Below, piece by piece: positions 62,206-64,000 of a stretch of DNA of 64,000 nt; the stretch's first letter is position 1, and the number at the start of each line of letters is the position of its first letter. The stretch covers positions 1,922,001 to 1,986,000 of the forward strand of contig NZ_CP094997.1 of the NCBI RefSeq assembly GCF_022869785.1, given 5' to 3'. Source of the stretch: Dyadobacter chenwenxiniae (GTDB lineage: Bacteria > Bacteroidota > Bacteroidia > Cytophagales > Spirosomataceae). The notes beneath the pieces were generated by a model that was not told the origin of the DNA, did not search any database, and worked only from the letters and a program-made list of their open reading frames with translations. The translations under genes and the position numbers were made by a program.

Positions 62206-62219
62206 TTTTGTTGACAAAA
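62206..62219. promoter_or_regulatory. 14-base palindrome upstream of the alkB unit
   Basis: TTTTGTTGACAAAA is a perfect 6-2-6 inverted repeat, 29 bases before the start codon of the small gene that precedes alkB. Its position just upstream of a start codon and in the divergent region makes it a candidate operator. No -33/-7 pair with exact match was found. Confidence 0.35.
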
Positions 62220-62248
62220 TCATTTTTACACACTAAAACAGCTTGGTA

Positions 62249-62443
62249 ATGCCTGCATTAAATCAACCGCCATTATTTGAAGAAACCAGAAAGAAGAAGA
62301 CTTGGGAAATGAATTTTGAGGAACCCGGAATCTGGCAAAATGAACGAAAGAAAGCCAATAGGAAAGAAATAGAAGAGAATGTGAAATGGAGCAGTTTAAG
62401 TTATTTGAAGACGGGGAGCATTTGCTTCTCCCGGAACATCTGA
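62249..62443 (+). CDS. small charged protein upstream of alkB with QxxLF motif
   Basis: A 64-residue open frame beginning at the ATG at 62249. It is very rich in Lys and Glu and starts MPALNQPPLFEETRKKK; QPPLF fits the QxxLF form of bacterial beta-clamp-binding motifs. Its last 19 codons overlap alkB in another frame, so the two would be coupled. There is no known family, and the strong overlap means it could be a leader frame and not a stable protein. It is the first frame after the divergent promoter region shared with imuB and dnaE2. Confidence 0.4.
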   Translation: MPALNQPPLFEETRKKKTWEMNFEEPGIWQNERKKANRKEIEENVKWSSLSYLKTGSICFSRNI

Positions 62444-62982
62444 TGGAATATAGGCCGGGATTCTTTGGGAAAATGGAAAGTGAGCGGTATCTGAAATTTT
62501 TTCTTGAAACAGTCTCCTGGCAGCAGACCAAAGTTATGATGTATGATAAAGAAGTATTGACTCCCAGATTATGTGCCTGGTTTGGCGACCGCCCCATCCG
62601 GCAGGATGATGTAAGGCCCCCTATCCCATGGACGGATGAACTGCGTGCGATCAAAATGAAAGTCGAAGAACACACCGGGATCATTTTCAACGGAGTATTG
62701 CTAAATTATTATCGCGATGGCAGTGATTCGGTTGCCTGGCATAGCGACAAGGATACAATTACAGGCCTAAAAACGGAAATCGCATCCGTTAGTTTGGGGC
62801 AGCCGCGTAATTTTGATTTTAGAAATAAAGACCACCACAGACAGCAATATTCATTAGAATTAGGCAATGGTTCTTTGCTGCTCATGAAAGGTGATTTACA
62901 AAAATTTTGGGAGCATCGCATTGCCAAATCGGCTAAACCCATGAAAGCAAGGATCAATCTCACATTCAGGAAAGTGGCATAG
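62386..62982 (+). CDS. alkB: AlkB-like alpha-ketoglutarate-dependent DNA repair dioxygenase
   Basis: A 198-residue Fe(II)/2-oxoglutarate dioxygenase. The ligands are intact: His119 and Asp121 (VAWHSDKD), His177 (FWEHRIAKS), and the 2-oxoglutarate-binding Arg189 and Arg195 (KARINLTFR). The substrate lid and base-flipping region (LCAWFGDRP, FNGVLLNYYRDG) resemble ALKBH2/3-type enzymes that remove methyl groups from 1-methyladenine and 3-methylcytosine. The start MEQFKLFEDG contains QFKLF, a candidate clamp-binding motif. It is divergent from imuB-dnaE2, which gives a DNA-damage cluster. Confidence 0.94.
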   Translation: MEQFKLFEDGEHLLLPEHLMEYRPGFFGKMESERYLKFFLETVSWQQTKVMMYDKEVLTPRLCAWFGDRPIRQDDVRPPIPWTDELRAIKMKVEEHTGIIFNGVLLNYYRDGSDSVAWHSDKDTITGLKTEIASVSLGQPRNFDFRNKDHHRQQYSLELGNGSLLLMKGDLQKFWEHRIAKSAKPMKARINLTFRKVA

Positions 62983-63013
62983 CGTATTAAAGACCCTGAT
63001 AAAATCCAGGATA

Positions 63014-63055
63014 AATAAAGCCCCAAACCGGACCGAACCGATTTAGAGCTTTATT
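63014..63055. terminator. possible terminator between alkB and the SRPBCC gene
   Basis: AATAAAGC (63014-63021) and GCTTTATT (63048-63055) form an eight-base stem, but the loop is 26 bases with only weak internal pairing. It lies between convergent genes, where a terminator is expected, yet the structure is poor. Confidence 0.3.
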
Positions 63056-63066
63056 AATGTACCAAC

Positions 63067-63567
63067 TTATTGCTGATGTTCCAGCACTTCGTCGAGATTT
63101 TCGAATGCCATTAGGAAACCCTCTTTGAAACCCATTTCAATGTGTTTTTCAAGATCTGAAAGTTCGTTGAATGTCAGCAAAACATCCACGATTGTGTTAT
63201 TACTGGTTTCCTTGAAGGACGTAAGCCATTGTGAGCCAGGAAGAAAATCGCTCGGTTTACCATTTTCGTCACAGAAAAAATCCAGGGCTGAATAGGATTT
63301 TTGCGCGGTAATCGATTTGTAATCCATTCGTGCCCAATGCTCTTCACCTTCCGGGCCGACCATTGCATACAACCAGTGTCCTCCTTCGCTGAAATCCATT
63401 TCTTTCGTTCTGGCTTTCCAGGGCTTTGGCGCCCACCATTGTTCCAGCAACTCTTTTTGCGTCCAAGCAGCCCAGACTTTGGCTATCGAAGCGGCAAATT
63501 CCCGCTCCACATGAATTTTTTTATTTTCCTTATCAACGGTAAAATTCAACAACAGTTCAGTCTTCAT
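63067..63567 (-). CDS. SRPBCC/AHSA1-family protein
   Basis: A 166-residue protein from the ATG at 63567; another ATG is two codons upstream. It has the AHSA1 (activator of Hsp90 ATPase homologue) helix-grip pattern: REFAASIAKVWAAWTQKELLEQWWAPKPW, the central EGGHWLYAMVGPEGEEHWARMDY, and GFKEGFLMAFENLDEVLEH. Such proteins are soluble ligand-binding folds with unclear ligands. It overlaps the ArsR-type regulator gene upstream by 11 bases. The ArsR-SRPBCC pair is a common operon in Bacteroidota and other bacteria. Confidence 0.9.
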   Translation of the reverse strand: MKTELLLNFTVDKENKKIHVEREFAASIAKVWAAWTQKELLEQWWAPKPWKARTKEMDFSEGGHWLYAMVGPEGEEHWARMDYKSITAQKSYSALDFFCDENGKPSDFLPGSQWLTSFKETSNNTIVDVLLTFNELSDLEKHIEMGFKEGFLMAFENLDEVLEHQQ

Positions 63568-63895
63568 AATCATTTGGTTTTAAGTTATGTAATACTTGGT
63601 CTAGCTGATTAAATCGATCTTCCCAAAGCTTTTTGAACTGTTCGAGCCACTGGTCTACTTCCCTCATTCGCTTTGCATTGAAATGATAATAAATTTCCCT
63701 TCCAGAAGACTCTTGCCTGATCAACTGGCACTCGGTCAGTATTTTTATATGTTTTGAAACAGCCTGTCGGCTGGTATCAAAATGTTCGGCCAACGCATTG
63801 GGTGTCATCGCCTGCAAAGCAATCATGCCCAATATCGCCCTGCGCGTGGGATCTGCAATAGCCTGAAATACATCTCTTCTAAACTCCTTGGGCAT
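63557..63895 (-). CDS. ArsR-type winged-helix transcriptional repressor
   Basis: A 112-residue regulator of the ArsR/SmtB fold. It has the characteristic opening VFQAIADPTRRAILGMIA, the recognition helix HFDTSRQAVSKHIKILTECQLI and the wing ESSGREIYYHFN. No Cys-rich metal site is seen, so it is a ligand- or redox-independent member of the type that pairs with SRPBCC proteins. A promoter with an overlapping palindrome lies just upstream, at the right window edge, and indicates autoregulation. Confidence 0.94.
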   Translation of the reverse strand: MPKEFRRDVFQAIADPTRRAILGMIALQAMTPNALAEHFDTSRQAVSKHIKILTECQLIRQESSGREIYYHFNAKRMREVDQWLEQFKKLWEDRFNQLDQVLHNLKPNDYED

Positions 63896-63923
63896 ATGCC
63901 GAATTTTAAGCCATGTGATGAGG

Positions 63924-63953
63924 CAAAGATAAGCGCAACTTTATAGTTGCAAA
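63924..63953 (-). promoter_or_regulatory. promoter of the arsR-SRPBCC operon with overlapping operator
   Basis: On the minus strand TTTG (63953-63950) and TATCTTTG (63931-63924) are 18 bases apart, an excellent Bacteroidota promoter match, about 28 bases before the arsR start codon. A palindrome (GCAACT, four bases, AGTTGC; 63935-63950) fills the spacer, exactly where an ArsR-type repressor would block RNA polymerase. Confidence 0.72.
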
Positions 63954-64000
63954 AGTTTTTTCTCAAATATTTGCGTAACCAAATACTTACATATACATTT

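Noticed and set aside
1..64000. tRNA, rRNA, CRISPR array, phage genes or a complete insertion sequence
   Set aside because: No cloverleaf, rRNA-like, regularly spaced repeat, capsid/portal/terminase or full transposase signal was seen on reading both strands; only the truncated IS1595-type gene is mobile-element related. A covariance-model search was not possible here.

Overview
The window looks like chromosomal DNA from a Bacteroidota bacterium, most likely of the Cytophagales/Spirosomaceae type (Dyadobacter or a close relative). The support is a SusC/SusD pair under an ECF sigma/FecR pair, a planctomycete-type cytochrome/DUF1553 plus DUF1501 gene pair, PadR genes coupled to FtsX-type permeases with a cytoplasmic prefix domain, many signal-peptide lipoproteins, and promoters that fit the Bacteroidota -33/-7 form (TTTG, about 19 bases, TAnnTTTG). 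The genus is inference. No rRNA, tRNA, CRISPR array, phage or complete insertion sequence was seen.

Layout. 1-5.7 kb: end of a nitrilase-family gene, a START-domain protein, and a minus-strand cluster of sensor kinase, NarL-type regulator, papain/AvrRpt2-like cysteine protease, small unknown protein and seven-helix membrane protein. 5.7-10.6 kb: a VOC protein, then a TonB-dependent receptor with a LytS-type kinase and LytTR regulator. 10.7-13.5 kb: two toxin-antitoxin pairs (VapC-type and HigBA), a metallo-beta-lactamase-fold protein and a DUF6157 protein. 13.5-26.5 kb: exported phosphodiesterase and propeller protein, a CLC protein with channel-like residues, two xylose-isomerase-like TIM barrels, a sulfatase, a truncated IS1595-type protein, exonuclease III, an ankyrin protein and a PadR/permease module.

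26.5-38.5 kb: six co-directional genes (sigma, FecR, SusC, SusD, c-type cytochrome/PSD1 lipoprotein, DUF1501), apparently one uptake and oxidative degradation locus. 38.8-53.4 kb: ScyD-like lipoprotein, hybrid kinase plus receiver, glycerophosphodiesterase, second PadR/permease module, a 1403-residue propeller hybrid kinase plus receiver, and an unusual TonB protein. 53.6-57.3 kb: two lipoproteins and an ECF sigma with a membrane-anchored partner. 57.3-63 kb: a DNA-damage cluster with dnaE2 and imuB divergent from alkB and a small gene. 63-64 kb: an ArsR-type regulator with an SRPBCC protein behind a clear promoter/operator.

The window is rich in signal transduction (five histidine kinases, two ECF sigma factors, two PadR genes, one ArsR-type gene) feeding envelope functions. 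The points most worth following are the protease cluster, the sigma/SusCD/cytochrome/DUF1501 locus, the CLC protein, and the imuB-dnaE2/alkB neighbourhood, where three adjacent products carry candidate beta-clamp-binding motifs.
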